From positions 2,060,001 through 2,124,000 of the forward strand of contig NW_027040577.1 in assembly GCF_037179485.1 (NCBI RefSeq): DNA of 64,000 nucleotides, written 5' to 3'. The position numbers and the translations under genes are program-made. Source of the DNA: Ochlerotatus camptorhynchus (taxonomy: Eukaryota; Arthropoda; Insecta; Diptera; Culicidae). The notes beneath the pieces were generated by a model. It was given only the letters and a program-made list of their open reading frames with translations. It had not been told where the DNA came from and did no database searches. Positions 9,555 to 20,465 of this stretch are shown piece after piece (positions within the stretch are counted from its first letter, which is position 1; every line of letters begins with the position of its first letter).

Positions 9555-10839
9555 ACTGGATGATGAACTTACCGAGCACTTGGATCTGTTCGGGCTTATT
9601 GCGGCACTTACGAAGAGCACCGGACATGTTGACGAAGATTTCCATCAGTTCATCCGCTGAGAACAGATCGGGGTTGTTGTTTTGCGCTGTTGGTTGTCTC
9701 CAGAATCCAGGGGGGGATGGAGAGCTTTGGCCAGCAGAATCACCGGAAGTTGCTTGAGCGGAATGCACCCGCGAATTCACTTGCCTTTGCTGAGGAGCAC
9801 GAAGGGGCGGGAAATCCTCCGTCCGAAATGCCGGGACTTTGTCCTTCTTGCGTCCTGGTTGGTTGTTAGTTGCCGCCTGTTTTCGGATGCGTTTGAAGTC
9901 CTCGCGTTTGGAGCACTGTCTGTCGGAACCTTGATGAGCACCACCACAGTTGGCGCATTTTAACGCCACGGCTCCATCCGCAGGGCAGTTGGAAGTGGCG
10001 TGTTCTTGAGCGCAGTTGCTGCAGCGTGGCTTGATGTTGCAGTTGCGAGTGCCGTGTCCAAAGTTCAGACATCGTTGGCACTGGGTCACATCGCGATGGC
10101 CTCCACGGTATGGCTCCCATCGTACGATTATGGAGTAGATTGAGCGGATAGCCTGCAGCGCATTCAGCGTCACCGTTCCCTTCTGGAAGTGCACCAGGAA
10201 AAGACAATCCGGGTACGTCTTCACGTTTTCGTCTCGCCTCGTCATCCGAAAGACAGCGATTGGGGCCAGCTTGTACCGGTCCTTGAGTTCTTCTTCGATC
10301 GCCTTGGGATCAACATCCGGTAGACCCCTGATGACTACCTTGAAGGGCTTTTCACCGGGGATGTCGTGCGTGAAGTATTCCGCATTGGAATCCTTCAGGA
10401 ATTTGACTGCGATTTCGTATTCCGCTTTCGTCCGGAGCATCACCTTAGTGCCGATCCTGCTGATCTTGTACTCAGCTGCGATGCCCAGCGATGCGAAATC
10501 GCCAATGAGCGTCTTGAGTGGCACTACCTTCACCACCAGTGGAGGAAGCTTGATTTTCGCCGCACTCGGGCCGGCAGAATTCTCGGTTTCGACGGCGTCG
10601 CCGAAATCACCGATGTCGCTGGCGTTCGTCGCGGTAACATCGTCACGTCCGCTCGTACCATCGGACTGACCTTGGTTCTTCTTCCTCTTTTTCGTCCGCT
10701 TCACCGGGACTGTGGTATTTCCAACATCGGTGGGCAGAGTAGCGTACCTATTTGAGGTAGGTACCGAGCTACCCTCACCACTGTTCTTCTTCTCCGCTTG
10801 TTCACGAAGTCGGCTCCGAGAGCGCTGTCTCCCCATCAC
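9544..10839 (-). CDS. A1 ORF1: gag-like nucleic-acid-binding protein
   Basis: An intact 431-residue protein that would bind the element RNA in the ribonucleoprotein particle. The N-terminus is basic and low complexity (residues 1-60, with RQRSRSRLREQAEKK and KRTKKRKKNQ). A conserved RNA-binding-like region follows (about 110-245, with FTHDIPGEKPFKVVIRGLP, the domain usually found beside these fingers). There are three zinc knuckles: C254-C257-H262-C267 (CX2CX4HX4C), C273-C276-H280-C285 and C295-C298-H302-C309. The C-terminus has a proline-rich segment and an ELMEIFVNMSGALRKC segment. The stop codon overlaps the ORF2 start by 11 nt, so ORF2 is probably translated by termination-reinitiation or a related mechanism. 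The start chosen is the first Met of MMGRQRSRSR; the second Met is equally likely, as A3 begins MGRQRSRSR. Confidence 0.9.
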   Translation of the reverse strand: MMGRQRSRSRLREQAEKKNSGEGSSVPTSNRYATLPTDVGNTTVPVKRTKKRKKNQGQSDGTSGRDDVTATNASDIGDFGDAVETENSAGPSAAKIKLPPLVVKVVPLKTLIGDFASLGIAAEYKISRIGTKVMLRTKAEYEIAVKFLKDSNAEYFTHDIPGEKPFKVVIRGLPDVDPKAIEEELKDRYKLAPIAVFRMTRRDENVKTYPDCLFLVHFQKGTVTLNALQAIRSIYSIIVRWEPYRGGHRDVTQCQRCLNFGHGTRNCNIKPRCSNCAQEHATSNCPADGAVALKCANCGGAHQGSDRQCSKREDFKRIRKQAATNNQPGRKKDKVPAFRTEDFPPLRAPQQRQVNSRVHSAQATSGDSAGQSSPSPPGFWRQPTAQNNNPDLFSADELMEIFVNMSGALRKCRNKPEQIQVLGKFIIQYGV

Positions 10840-10978
10840 GCGATGCGACCGACACTACTGACGACGCGACGTGCAGTATATCTGCAAACGTTTGTAACAA
10901 ACTATAGATTTATCGAACAACTCGACAAAGCGAGCAAAGACCGAACTCAACTGCTTGACGTTCAAGCAGAGAATGTTG

Positions 10979-10992
10979 ATGAGCTGATACCA
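10979..10992. repeat. Target-site duplication of A1, 5' side
   Basis: ATGAGCTGATACCA, identical to 6227-6240. On the minus strand it directly follows the histone-type promoter segment ending GCGCTGCTGTC. Confidence 0.9.
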
Positions 10993-11065
10993 GACAGCAG
11001 CGCTGCTTTATATCTTTTTAGGTTAAAGCAGAATGATGTGCAACCAACTGGTATAAAAGCTACAA
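10993..11065 (-). promoter_or_regulatory. Histone H4-type promoter segment with TATA box, copy 1
   Basis: On the minus strand this holds GTTGCACATCATTCT, then AGATATAAA (TATA box about 11007-11014) and GCAGCGCTGCTGTC. It is closely similar to 21944-22019 on the plus strand. Together with 6146-6226 it forms the 5' region of H4 pseudogene copy 1, now separated by A1. Its promoter role is inferred from the TATA box and its position upstream of an H4 relic. Confidence 0.6.
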
Positions 11066-11129
11066 AGACTCCTCCCATTATGAGTAGTTTGCTATCAAGT
11101 AGCGACACTGGCTATTTTCTTTTTGAGTA

Positions 11130-11475
11130 CACGGCGAATGAGAACGACCCAAATTTGAGTTTAGTTCACTCATAATCGCCAAAAGTGTAGGAACTCAGCG
11201 ACAAGTAAATTTGTCTCATGGTTTCCTGTGGAAAACCTAAAAAAATCTGCCAGAAAATGAATAAATTGACGAAAATTTTATTCAGTCTCTGAGTAGTACC
11301 AATAGACTGAGTGAATCCAATTTTTTCTTTTCTCAAATTCGGGAATTTTTCCATGGAAAATCCTGGAAAAACCTGGGAAAACATGAGGCAAATTTACTCA
11401 TCGCTGAGTTCCTGCACTTTATTTCTTAATTCTGAGATAACTAAACTCTAATTTGGATCGTTCTCATTCGCCGTG
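11130..11475. mobile_element. Fold-back MITE, ends CACGGCGAATGAGAACG
   Basis: The left arm CACGGCGAATGAGAACG... (from 11130) pairs with the right arm ending ...CGTTCTCATTCGCCGTG at 11475. The pairing continues inward through GGAACTCAGCGA on both arms. There is no coding content. The target duplication is not clear; TA next to the left end (11128-11129) may be part of it. Confidence 0.7.
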
Positions 11476-11484
11476 ATAGATATC

Positions 11485-11640
11485 GGCGCCGGTGGTTAGC
11501 GTGATTACCTCTCACCCCAGCAGGCCTGGGTCCAATCTCAGTCGGCGCCACCGGCATGTTCTAAGGCATAACAATCTGGGAGCTGCCTCCCTGGCGTCGG
11601 TAGCATTGGAACTCAGTACGTAAAACAAATCTCGCGTCAC
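11485..11640 (+). mobile_element. tRNA-derived SINE, GGCGCCGGTGG family
   Basis: The head GGCGCCGGTGGTTAGCG... has box A-like TGGTTAGCGTGATTA and box B-like GGGTCCAATCTCAG, about 73 nt in all, followed by a non-tRNA body (GGAGCTGCCTCCCTGGCGTC, then ATTGGAACTCAGTACG). The same body occurs at 55215-55441 on the minus strand. It would be transcribed by RNA polymerase III. The 3' end is approximate. Confidence 0.75.
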
Positions 11641-11815
11641 TTTTCAATAGGTCCTATCTCCATTGATCGATTATCTTCATCGACACTCTCTTTCGTAAAT
11701 AACTCGACTTCACAAAATGTTTCCTGCCGTCTTCATCGAATTAGATGCTAGATTGTTCCTTCTTCCATCAAAAATATCCGGCCGTGGCGATTCAAAGTTG
11801 ATCAAGGTTGATCAA
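11641..11815. other. Unassigned spacer between SINE and H4 copy 2
   Basis: I see no coding frame or repeat I can assign. Confidence 0.3.
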
Positions 11816-11935
11816 AATAATTTGTACCCCTGCTTTCAGTTTGATTACACGAGCATTTTGTGTGATCGTTGGTTCTGAATATGGACAAACAGGCAGATGA
11901 ATTCTATTCCTACTCTTTACTGTAATAAGCTTGGT

Positions 11936-11951
11936 GGCCCTGAAAAGAGCC
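11936..11951 (-). terminator. Histone mRNA 3' stem-loop, H4 pseudogene copy 2
   Basis: The minus strand reads GGCTCTTTTCAGGGCC, with one weakened pair. As in copy 1, an AAAGAG purine element follows about 15-20 nt downstream. The flanking ACAAAACGG and CCACCAA context is the same as at 50371-50397. Confidence 0.78.
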
Positions 11952-11977
11952 GTTTTGTTTCCAAAGTTGGTGATGAT

Positions 11978-12200
11978 TTAACCTCCGAAACCAAACAGAG
12001 TGCGTCTCTGTCACTTCAAAAACGTAGATGACATCCATGGCCGCTTACGCTTGGCGTGTTTAGTGTAGGTGACAGCATCACGGATCTCATTTTTCAGGAA
12101 CACCTTCAGCACACCTCGTAAATCAAACCGGAGATACGTCAGACACCGCTACGGCGAGCCAGACAACGGATGGTGGTTATTTTGAAGAATTTGCGTTTGG
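11978..12200 (-). pseudogene. Histone H4 pseudogene, copy 2
   Basis: Minus-strand H4 relic that keeps the C-terminus better than copy 1: QRRTLFGFGG and a TAA stop at 11978-11980, close to the normal QGRTLYGFGG. Upstream are KRKR-like, RDAVTYT-HAKRK, GVLKVFLKNEIRDAV, RISGLIYE and RRLARSGV. It shares with copy 1 the TGA after the RRGGV position, the AACCACCATCCG junction replacing the QGITKPAIR coding, the shortened EETRG and the loss of the TVT segment. It cannot encode H4. The region upstream (12210-12628) differs from copy 1 and instead resembles the element at 49979. Confidence 0.85.
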
Positions 12201-12209
12201 TTCTGAATA

Positions 12210-12628
12210 TGACGATGAGTGTGCAAAATATTACGCAATTCAATCCTCCCTATTCGCACGCGCCCGATGATCGGAGGCGAATGCCACTTCGACTTGTTTC
12301 GTCTACTTACTACTCTCTGACGACTGTGCTGGGGAAGCAGCATATGCATGTAGGTAATTGGTGGATTTGTTAGTTAATTCGACGCTTTTGGACAATGCTG
12401 GACATTTACCAGTTTTTCAATATTTTCTTGTTGAAAATCAACATTCGGAAGCATTGTAATCGATGCGTAGCCATATTTCTGATCGATTGGTGATAAAATT
12501 ATTGAAATTGGACCAGGGGCAGCTGAGTTATTAACGTTCAAAATCTTTCTTAATTTGTCACATGTTCCATTTTCGGTTTTCACAAAGTGTACCCCCATAT
12601 AGAAATCAAAGACGTAGTCCTACGTCAA
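12210..12628 (-). mobile_element. Partial inverted-repeat element adjoining H4 copy 2
   Basis: On the minus strand it starts TTGACGTAGGACTACGTCTTTG at 12628, followed by ATATGGGGGTACA, AAGATTTTGAACGTTAATAA and ACCAATCGATCAGAAATAT. These blocks occur in the same order at 49979-50150 (GGGGGTACAAAATTG, AAGATTTTGAACGATAATAA, ATCAATCGATTGGAAATAT), where both inverted ends are visible. Here only one end is identified, and the H4 pseudogene follows directly, which suggests H4 is cargo of this element family. Confidence 0.55.
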
Positions 12629-12647
12629 AAAAAAAATACTTTGAATC

Positions 12648-13402
12648 TAGATATCTCATCACACAAGCACACATGTTTGAGAATATACATGAAGAAGCTT
12701 TGTGCATACATTAGTAAAGCGTTCGCCAACGTGCAGCTAGCGAAGCATAAGAGACATATTCGATCGTTTCCATCGCATGCAGCCAGCAAGCCGTGTGTTG
12801 GCGAACGCTGCTTAAATAAACATTGTAGTCTATGAATTCAGATATCTCAAATATATAAAATTATATGTCCGGCAAACTTTCACCTTTGATTGATGATAAA
12901 TGGTACATTTCAGAAAGTAAATGACTTTTTGCTAAAACTTGCTACTTTTTGAGAAACCAGATTATGAAAATCATGGTAATTTTCACTATTTTGGCTAACA
13001 TTTCGCTTGTTTCGACCCAAAACATTGAGAACTCTTCCTTGAAACTTGCAAATTATCCGACTTAAACGATACACTGCGTTAAAAATGAAGGATTTGTCGT
13101 TTGTATGGAAAATAGTACAAAAAACGTAAATTTTAGTTAAATTTTACAATATTCACTATATCTTTGTTGTTATATTTTTCAATGTTCTACAACTTTGCTG
13201 AAGACACAAAACCTCTAGCATGTGAGATAAGAAAGTTAGTATCGCAGTACCATCTATGCGGATAAAATTGGCACTAATTTCCATTACCAGATGAAGGCGC
13301 ATGTTAAACCAAGAAACTTTGCCAAAGACACCATTTCAATATAATGCAAACCCAATGCGCTAGAGGTTTTGTCTTGCTAATTTCGGTTCCTGGCCCAGTG
13401 TG
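12648..13402 (-). repeat. Interspersed repeat R, copy 2
   Basis: Reverse-complement match of 3338-4128, including the embedded palindrome (12719-12810). It abuts the inverted-repeat element end at 12628. Both copies are diverged by scattered substitutions and small indels, so neither is recent. Confidence 0.75.
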
Positions 13403-13869
13403 CAATCGCATCTACTGCTGCACCAGAGGAATCTTCCAAGTTGAACTCGAACTCCAACACCAAAACTGCAACCAGCCATCCAGTCTCCAACGAATGAAAA
13501 TTGCCGCTTTTCTGCTCCTGATGCACCTGCAATAAAAATACAATGTGAAGCAGCAACGTCAGCCGTAGCATTCAACCAATGTAAACAATCATCGAGATCG
13601 CCATCGACTCAACTCAACAGTGACAATGATAGCCGCTTGATAGATCGACAATCGTCATCGAGTTTGCGTGACAGAAATGCGATTTCTGTAGGGGCCAGTT
13701 TGTTCGCACAGCATGCGTGAGGAGCCAATTCACCGTACCTGTCTTTTGCATCATGGCTACATCGACGAATTTCACCACCTAGGCAGATTGGATCCTGCAC
13801 TGAACCGAAACCGATGATGTGTCATCACGTCGTGTCATCAATGACTTCCGATGATTCAGCCAATATAAA
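13403..13869. other. Unassigned sequence
   Basis: Short open frames are present in several registers, but none has a recognisable domain or consistent codon pattern. Not supported as genes. Confidence 0.3.
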
Positions 13870-14058
13870 AACCTAAGAAACCCGTCTACTATCTGAAAGA
13901 AAGTGATTATACCCGTGAAAACCTCCCGCCTTTCTGAGTATCGGAACACCTACTAAAAAATAATGCATCGTATGTAAGCAAAACATTGTAACCGTTGTAT
14001 GTAGTCTACTTTGCTTGCTTGACGAAATAAATAAATAGGTAAATAAATAAATAAATAA
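13870..14058 (+). repeat. Probable LINE 3' end with AAATA-type tail
   Basis: The run GACGAAATAAATAAATAGG followed by more AAATA units (14020-14058) is the kind of tail that ends many mosquito non-LTR retrotransposons. The 5' limit of the inserted fragment is unknown and may be only the tail. Confidence 0.4.
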
Positions 14059-17044
14059 GACGCCCACAGTCATCAGGAGTTCATTATATAAAAACTACGA
14101 TCGCATTTCATAACCTACTAGAAAAATCTCCTCTCCTGTGATCTTTGAGGTAAACACGGTCCTTAAAACAACAATGGTCACTCTATCATTCCTTCCCTAC
14201 TCTTACCTGATTGCATTTACGTACGTGGCTGTTGCCGTTATTGATCTTTAACCCATTTAGCCCTATTCAGTCGATTCATTGTGCAAATTCACTGATTCTG
14301 ATCAATCACGGAGTAGCAACCATTGATATGTAGAGTCAGTTAAAGCTAAGCATCGTGTGAGCTGTGAATAACAACATTCAAAAAATATATAACACAGTTT
14401 TAGATAAAATCGTTTGTTCGGATTTGCTAATTTGGTTGGTGAGTGTTTGTGATTCCGCCCATTTTTAAAATATTTTCCAATTAAAATACAATGTCAAGAT
14501 GTCTGACCCTGATTTAGATCCACCAGCTTCATTTTTCAAGTTTTCCTAAGGCATCCATTGTAATTATACGTTATGCATGTTTCACATAGAACTGAAAAAA
14601 TAAATATTCGAACAACAGCAATAATAACAGAGTGCAAGACATCGCGTGAGCATGGAGGAAATACGCAACTGTTGCAATGTAGTTCACGAATACAAAACAC
14701 ATAAAGAAACAGTTCTGGTTTGCAGGACATATCCATTATTCCCCTTGCTTGGCATGCGCCAGCTGGTTGGCAAAATTATGAAGTGCATCCAAGTTAGTTT
14801 CTCAACTGAAAAGAGAAAACCGGATGAACCCTACTTCAACAAGTTGAAATGCAAAGTGCAAGGCCTCCCGCTGGTCGTAAGCTGCTGAACCTACTGTGCC
14901 TCTCTGGAGAGCTGCTGTTCAAGTGTTCAAGTAATTGAAGCTACAAAAATCCAACGACAGCAGGCAGTGCGACGGCCCTACGAGAAACACTTCACCGTCA
15001 GTAAATAGTAAGAGGACAAGGAAAAATAAACGAAAACTTTCAGGATGGGTTATCTTCCGAATGGTGTACGAAACGTTACAAGGATACTGGCAAAATAGAG
15101 TGCTGAGTCGTTTGGATCTGTTTGGAGACTACTTATCCAAAATAGACTCGTGAGACTGTATGCAAATTTAAGTGCTGCTACTATATCCGGACCTTTTTCC
15201 GACTGGGTACAATGTAAACAGAGCTAGTTGGCAAAGGATGCGAACGCAGAAATGTACAAGAAGGAAGTCTAACAATGATTTGGTTTGTTCAAGTAAACAT
15301 TCTTTTGTTTCGTCGCTTTAGTCTATGCATCATTAACAACAGTCAGTGAAATCTGTGCTAGAAACAAAGCATTACATGTTCTCGCATCACAAGTTTCATC
15401 AGAATGACATTCCATTTAACCTTAGGATTTCCTATCTCCATCATTATCAGTACTATGTTTTCCGGATACTGAATCTATTACGAACAGAACTTTCCTTTCC
15501 TTGTTCTTATGGATAGCTTTTATTAGCGTAAATCACGATTTATTGTTAGCTGTATTGATCGTGACATATAGCATAATAGAAATATCATTATGCCAGTCCG
15601 AACGCACTGAAGCGAGGCAAAATGACAAAAAATATCACAAGTCATTCACGCTTCATGATTGAGGAGGCAGCGTTTTTTATGTGTATATAGGTTGTTCTTC
15701 TGATGTTGGCAAAACAGTCACCATCAACTAAGTTGGTGTTTAAAAAAAATAGTACTCATCTTCAATGTACTACTTAACACAATATTATCACACTCAAATT
15801 AAAACAAATTGAAACCACAGGCGATGATCCATTATTTTCACGATTGCAATCAGAATTGCAAGTTATCCCATCACTCAGGTAATTTTGACCAATTTGGATA
15901 GCTTAAAGAACAAGATAAAGCTATTTTCCCTAAATGGATGCACCACACCTAACGCAAAGAAGTTGTGTTTGTAGATCCACTACCCGGAGTTGGGAAACTT
16001 CAAGCCGAGCTGAACGAGCACAACTTTTGGATGTTGAACAAAATTAATAAAACTTATCGGTGCTTTGTGAAAATTTTCATTACAACTTTTGTGCCAAAGT
16101 TTCCTCAGCTGACCCCCCATCGGCTCCTGTGCGCGTAAGCGTAACGTTATCCTTATCCAACAACTTCAACCTGAAAGCCATGCGATTCCTAAGAATTTAC
16201 TGAAAACTCAGACAACCGCGAGTTACTTACGCTCTGGAAAGAGGAACGAGGTAGAATTTAAGCAGCTTAAAACATGGGCGAAGAAAATTTCACTGCCCGG
16301 CACCGCGATAACCGGTAAGAAAGCCACACTGCGACGGGACCAGCAGCGATGACGGGCTTGGAGGAAAGTTGTTGTGTAAATAAACAAATTTCCCGACAGC
16401 TGCCGTTCGCATTTTCTCCTCCCATAGGAGCGAAGCTACAATCAACGAACGAACTCAGCTGCTTCAACCAAGCAAAGTCATGATTCATTTCCTTCCGTTT
16501 GCGGTGGCAAGCGGGGCTACGGTGAAGGTAGGAAATCTCGCCGGCCAGACCAGCGGAGTGCAGAACGGGTGTTAATTACAGCGGCGTGGGATAAATTGAG
16601 CGTGAGAAATTGATAAAAATATTATGATAAGGGCTGCAGCAGCAGGAGCAAGCGGAAATCCACCACATTGCGATAGATGATGCAATGTTTGTGCAGTCAT
16701 CTGGTTGGACAGTTGCAGTCTGTCGTTTGGGTGGAGAAATTGACGAAGGGAATGCTTGTAAAATGGTTTTTTTTATCGAAGAAGATCATTGGGTGAATTT
16801 AATGTCGTCAATGCAGAAAATCGAGTTGAGCACCGAGAGGAAAGTATGGTAAAAGCAATCATATATTAAGTTGCTTCAATCAAATTTTATATTGAAAATT
16901 GCACATATGTTTGTGGTTAACTTCATCAACTTATGATGTTTGAAATTAACTAAAAGGATGATTTTGCTTCACTTTTCCACTTCAATTGAACAAATATTTA
17001 TTTGAAATAGCCATAATGCTGGTTGTTTGATGTTGACAGCTGGA
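14059..17044. other. Long stretch without recognisable genes
   Basis: Three kilobases of moderately AT-rich sequence. Several open frames of 60-80 codons occur (for example 14646-14888 and 14935-15153), but they match nothing I know and have no supporting context. It could be intron, UTR or old unrecognisable repeats. Confidence 0.35.
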
Positions 17045-20000
17045 AAATATTAGGTGTATTCAACTTATTTTTCCTGACCCGACATCCTTCAGGATTGCAC
17101 CTGAGTCACAATGTTACGCCAACTAACTCGGTTCGTGGCTACTTGTCTCCAATTTCTTGACCATCCCACACTTCCTAGATCTTGCTCCACTTTGTCTAAC
17201 CACCTTACTCGCTGTGCTCCTCTACGTCTTATACCGGCCGGATTCGAGGCAAACACCATTTTTGTGGGATTTTTGTCCGGCATTCTTACAACGTGTCCCG
17301 CCCATCGTACCCCTCCTGCTTTCGCAACTTTCTGGATACTGGGTTCACCATAGAGTTGCGCCAGCTCGTGTTTCATCCTTCTCCTCCATACACCGTTCTC
17401 ACATACCCCGGCAAAGATGGCCCTAAGCACTCGTCGTTCGAAAACATCCAGTGCTTGCAGGTCCTACACGAACATCGTCCACGTCTCGTGCCCGTAGCGA
17501 ACTACAGGTCTTGTACATGGTACATTTAGTACGGGGGTGAAGTTTACCCGACCTCAGGGTCTTATTGAGCCGTAGTAAGCACGAGTTCCGGCAATTATGC
17601 GTCTACGAATTTCTATGCTGCAGTTGTTATCCGACGTCACCGAGGTACACCAATTCATACACCACCTCGAACTCTTCTCCGTCTATTGTCACGCTTCTGC
17701 CTATGCGAGCCCTATCGAGCTCGGTTTCTCCAGCTAACTGATACTTTGGCTTCGACGTATTCACCTTTAATCCAACCTTCTCTGCTTCACGTTTCAGCCT
17801 GGTGTACTGCTCCGACACGGCCCGAAACGTTCTTCCGACAATGTCCACGTCGTTAGCGAAGCAGATGAACTGGCTGGACTTATTGAAGATCGTGCCCCGC
17901 ATGTTAAAGCCCGCACGTTTCATAACACCTTCTAGCGCAACAGGAGGCAGGAAAGACCATTGCTTTGCGAGTTTCAAACGGGTCCGATAACGCACCCGAT
18001 ATCTTCACACAGCACTGTACACCATCCATCGTAGCCCTGATCAGTCTAATCCCAGGGAAAACCACTCTCGTCGATAGTTTTCCATAGCTCTTCACGGTCA
18101 ATAGTATCATAAGCGGTTAATAGTATCATAAAATCGATGAAAAGGTGGTGCGTAGTGACTTGATATTCGCGTCACTTTTGGAGGATCTCCCGCAACGTAA
18201 CGATTTGCTCCGTTGTCGACAAAACCGGCTTGATAACTTCCCATAAATTTGCTTGCTAGCGGCGATAGCCGGCGGAAGATGATCTGGGTAAGCACTTTAG
18301 GCCGCGTTGAGAATAGTGATCGCTCGATAGTTCTCACATTCTATAGCTTGTCGCCTGTTTTATATAGGGGAAATGGCTCTAATGTTGGCCTATGGATCTA
18401 AGATTGGGCCCATCGCTAAAAATAGGCTGTTCATCAATTTTATCTAGATAAACTCGTCATTGGGACGGTACTAATGGATATTTTTGCCCACTATTGAAAA
18501 TTTAGTCGATTGCTGAATTTATATATCGGCTCAAATGAGGGGCATTTACGCCGAAATTACATCCATTTCCCCTATTCGGCATATTACTCCCTCCTTCCAC
18601 TCCTCCGGTAGCTGTTCTGTACCCTTAGATCCTGACTATCAGTCAGTGCAGACAAGGTGCCAACTTATCCGGGCCCATTTTAATAAGTTCCGCTCCGGTA
18701 CCATCTTTACCAACTGCTTTGTTGTTCTTAAGCTGACGGATAGCATCCTTAACTGCACCTATCGTGGGAGCTGACATGTCCCCCTCATCCGCCTCACGTT
18801 TGTCAGTCAAGATACCCCCTTCCTTATCCCGACACATTTAGGCTCGCGGCACAAAGCCTTTGCGGGATGCGTTGAGTTTCTCGTAGAACTTGCGCGTTTC
18901 GTGAGAACGATACAGCTGCTGCATTTCTTCGCTCTCCAGCTCTTCCAGGCGGTGCTTCTTATCCCGGAAAATATGGTTTTGCTGCCTTTGCTTCTATTTA
19001 TATTGCTCTACTGTATTGGTGCAACATCCTCGCCCGCACTGCGTTCTTCTCGTCCAAAACCATTTGACACTCCTCGTCGAACCAATCGTACTGTAGATTC
19101 CGCTCCACAAACCCTATGGCACCTTCAGCAGCGTCGTCAATAGCTGCTTTCACGTTGTTCCAGCAGTCCTCAAGAGGGGCTTCGGTGAGCTCTCATTCAT
19201 GCGGCAACGCTGCGTCGAAGCATTGCGCGTAATCATTTGCGACTTTGGGCAGCTTCAGTCGCTCCAGATTGTACCGTGGCGGGCGTCGGTATCGAATGTT
19301 GTTGGCAACGGAAAGTTTTTGGCGCACCTTAACCACCAATTTTGACGTTATGGCTTGGCCAGCTGTCGTATTCCCGTTCCAACTGCGCGTAAAAACCGTC
19401 TTTATCGTCATCGTCACTTGCTAAAAGAGGGCTGTGCACGTTGATTATGCTGACATTGAATAAACGGTCTTTGACCCTCAACTTGCACATTCTGCTATCG
19501 ATTGGCCACCACCCTTGCGCTTCTGCATTTCGCCCATCACGATGAAAGCTGTACCCAGCTCATGTGTATTTCCACAGCTCTGGTTGATGGTATAACCATA
19601 GAGGTAACTCTAAGGCCACTGGGTCCCGAAGAAAATCATTATTACTTTTGGCTCACTCAGTACCAGAACAACGGTCCCAAGCAGTCCCAAGCTATTTCAC
19701 TCACCCCTGCATGTTCTGCATGAATCCACACACCCCTGATGTTATCTGTCAAACTTTCATAGCGAATCAAAACAAACATAGTGTAGTAATAGAATTTCAA
19801 CTAGAATAGGGTACGTTAATCGTTTGCTTGGGACCAATAGGCTACTAAAGTGGTGAGCCAATTTATAATCGTTAGTTTCGTATTGATTGTTGGTATAACC
19901 ATCTCTATATGTATGTACCGACGATCCCTTCCAGCAAACCTCCGGCAGCGCTACAATTTCGAACTTGCGGACCCTCAATAAATCGGAAAGAATGCGGGTA

Positions 20001-20100
20001 CTTCCCAAGAAATTGAGAGACTTGCAGTTCCATGTTCCGAGTTTCCAATCGTTAGCCCGTGTTTGTTGCATGGGTCTATGCCGATTGTTCCGATCCGTAT
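17045..20100 (-). pseudogene. RTE-type non-LTR retrotransposon relic
   Basis: Minus-strand pieces fall in the order of one RTE-clade pol. The endonuclease start is DWKLGTWNCKSLNFLGSTR with VRKFEIVALPEVCWKG (20071-19900). The pre-RT KNNKAVGKDGTGAELIKMG is at 18740-18660, QIIFRRLSPLASKFMGSYQAGF near 18290-18220, and the RT palm at 17995-17640 (FNKSSQFICFANDVDIVGRT, where the catalytic FADD reads FAND). The C-terminal block is VRWAGHVVRMPDKNPTKM with RRRGAQRVRWLDKVEQDL (17330-17200). Frameshifts, stops, a lost catalytic Asp and a 206-bp MITE make it inactive. JAM1-like elements are the RTE representatives known from Aedes, but the family is not established here. Confidence 0.75.
18367..18572. 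mobile_element. TA-flanked MITE within the RTE relic
   Basis: Inverted ends GGGGAAATGG and CCATTTCCCC lie inside TA on both sides (18365-18366, 18573-18574). It interrupts the RTE-like sequence between the RT and pre-RT blocks. About 206 bp, no coding capacity. The TA target fits the Tc1/mariner group. Confidence 0.65.
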
Positions 20101-20465
20101 TTACATTGCTTGCTTCCTGTACTTTAGTTTTTTTTTACGGCTGACTTGTAGGGCCTAAACCAATCCCCATTGTCTCGCCGGAGGACCTTCGTACACAGCA
20201 CTGTTTAGAGTCTCACGCTGGCACCAGGACGTCGATCAGCCGCTCCTAACATGGAGAACAGACACCGTTTTGAGCCGCACCTCCGTGGTGAACAGACGCT
20301 CGAAGACTGCACTCTCCGGAGAGAGAAGTGGGGGACCCTTCCCTGTCAGAATACGACCAAGGTCCAACCGGGGTTGGTTACCCGATATTTCCTATGGTTG
20401 CACGTACCCCAGCCGGCACCGCGGGAGGTAGGAATAGGAGTAACTAAACAAGCGACTAAGTAACC
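20101..20465. repeat. Probable 5' region of the RTE relic
   Basis: GC-richer than its surroundings and contiguous with the endonuclease end of the RTE relic. It contains CTCCGGAGAGAGAAGTGGGG and a CCGGGGTTGG block. I infer this is the element's 5' part, but no motif proves it. Confidence 0.35.

Larger units (their letters stand above)
6241..10978 (-). mobile_element. Jockey-clade non-LTR retrotransposon A1, nearly full length
   Basis: A 4.74-kb element bounded by an exact 14-bp duplication. On the minus strand it has a short 5' UTR (10840-10978), ORF1 with three zinc knuckles, ORF2 with endonuclease and reverse transcriptase, a 3' UTR of about 250 bp and a short A-rich end at 6241. The domain order and the 11-nt ORF1/ORF2 overlap are typical of Jockey elements in Diptera. 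Its only obvious disabling change is a 385-bp fold-back MITE in the RT region. The 5' UTR matches A3 closely (for example GTCGTCAGTAGTGTCGGTCG), so it probably carries the internal promoter. It sits in the 5' region of H4 pseudogene copy 1. Confidence 0.92.

Noticed and set aside
14059..17044. Candidate host genes at 14646-14888, 14935-15153 and 16267-16488
   Set aside because: Short, unrelated to one another, no splice-consistent arrangement visible, no recognisable domain.
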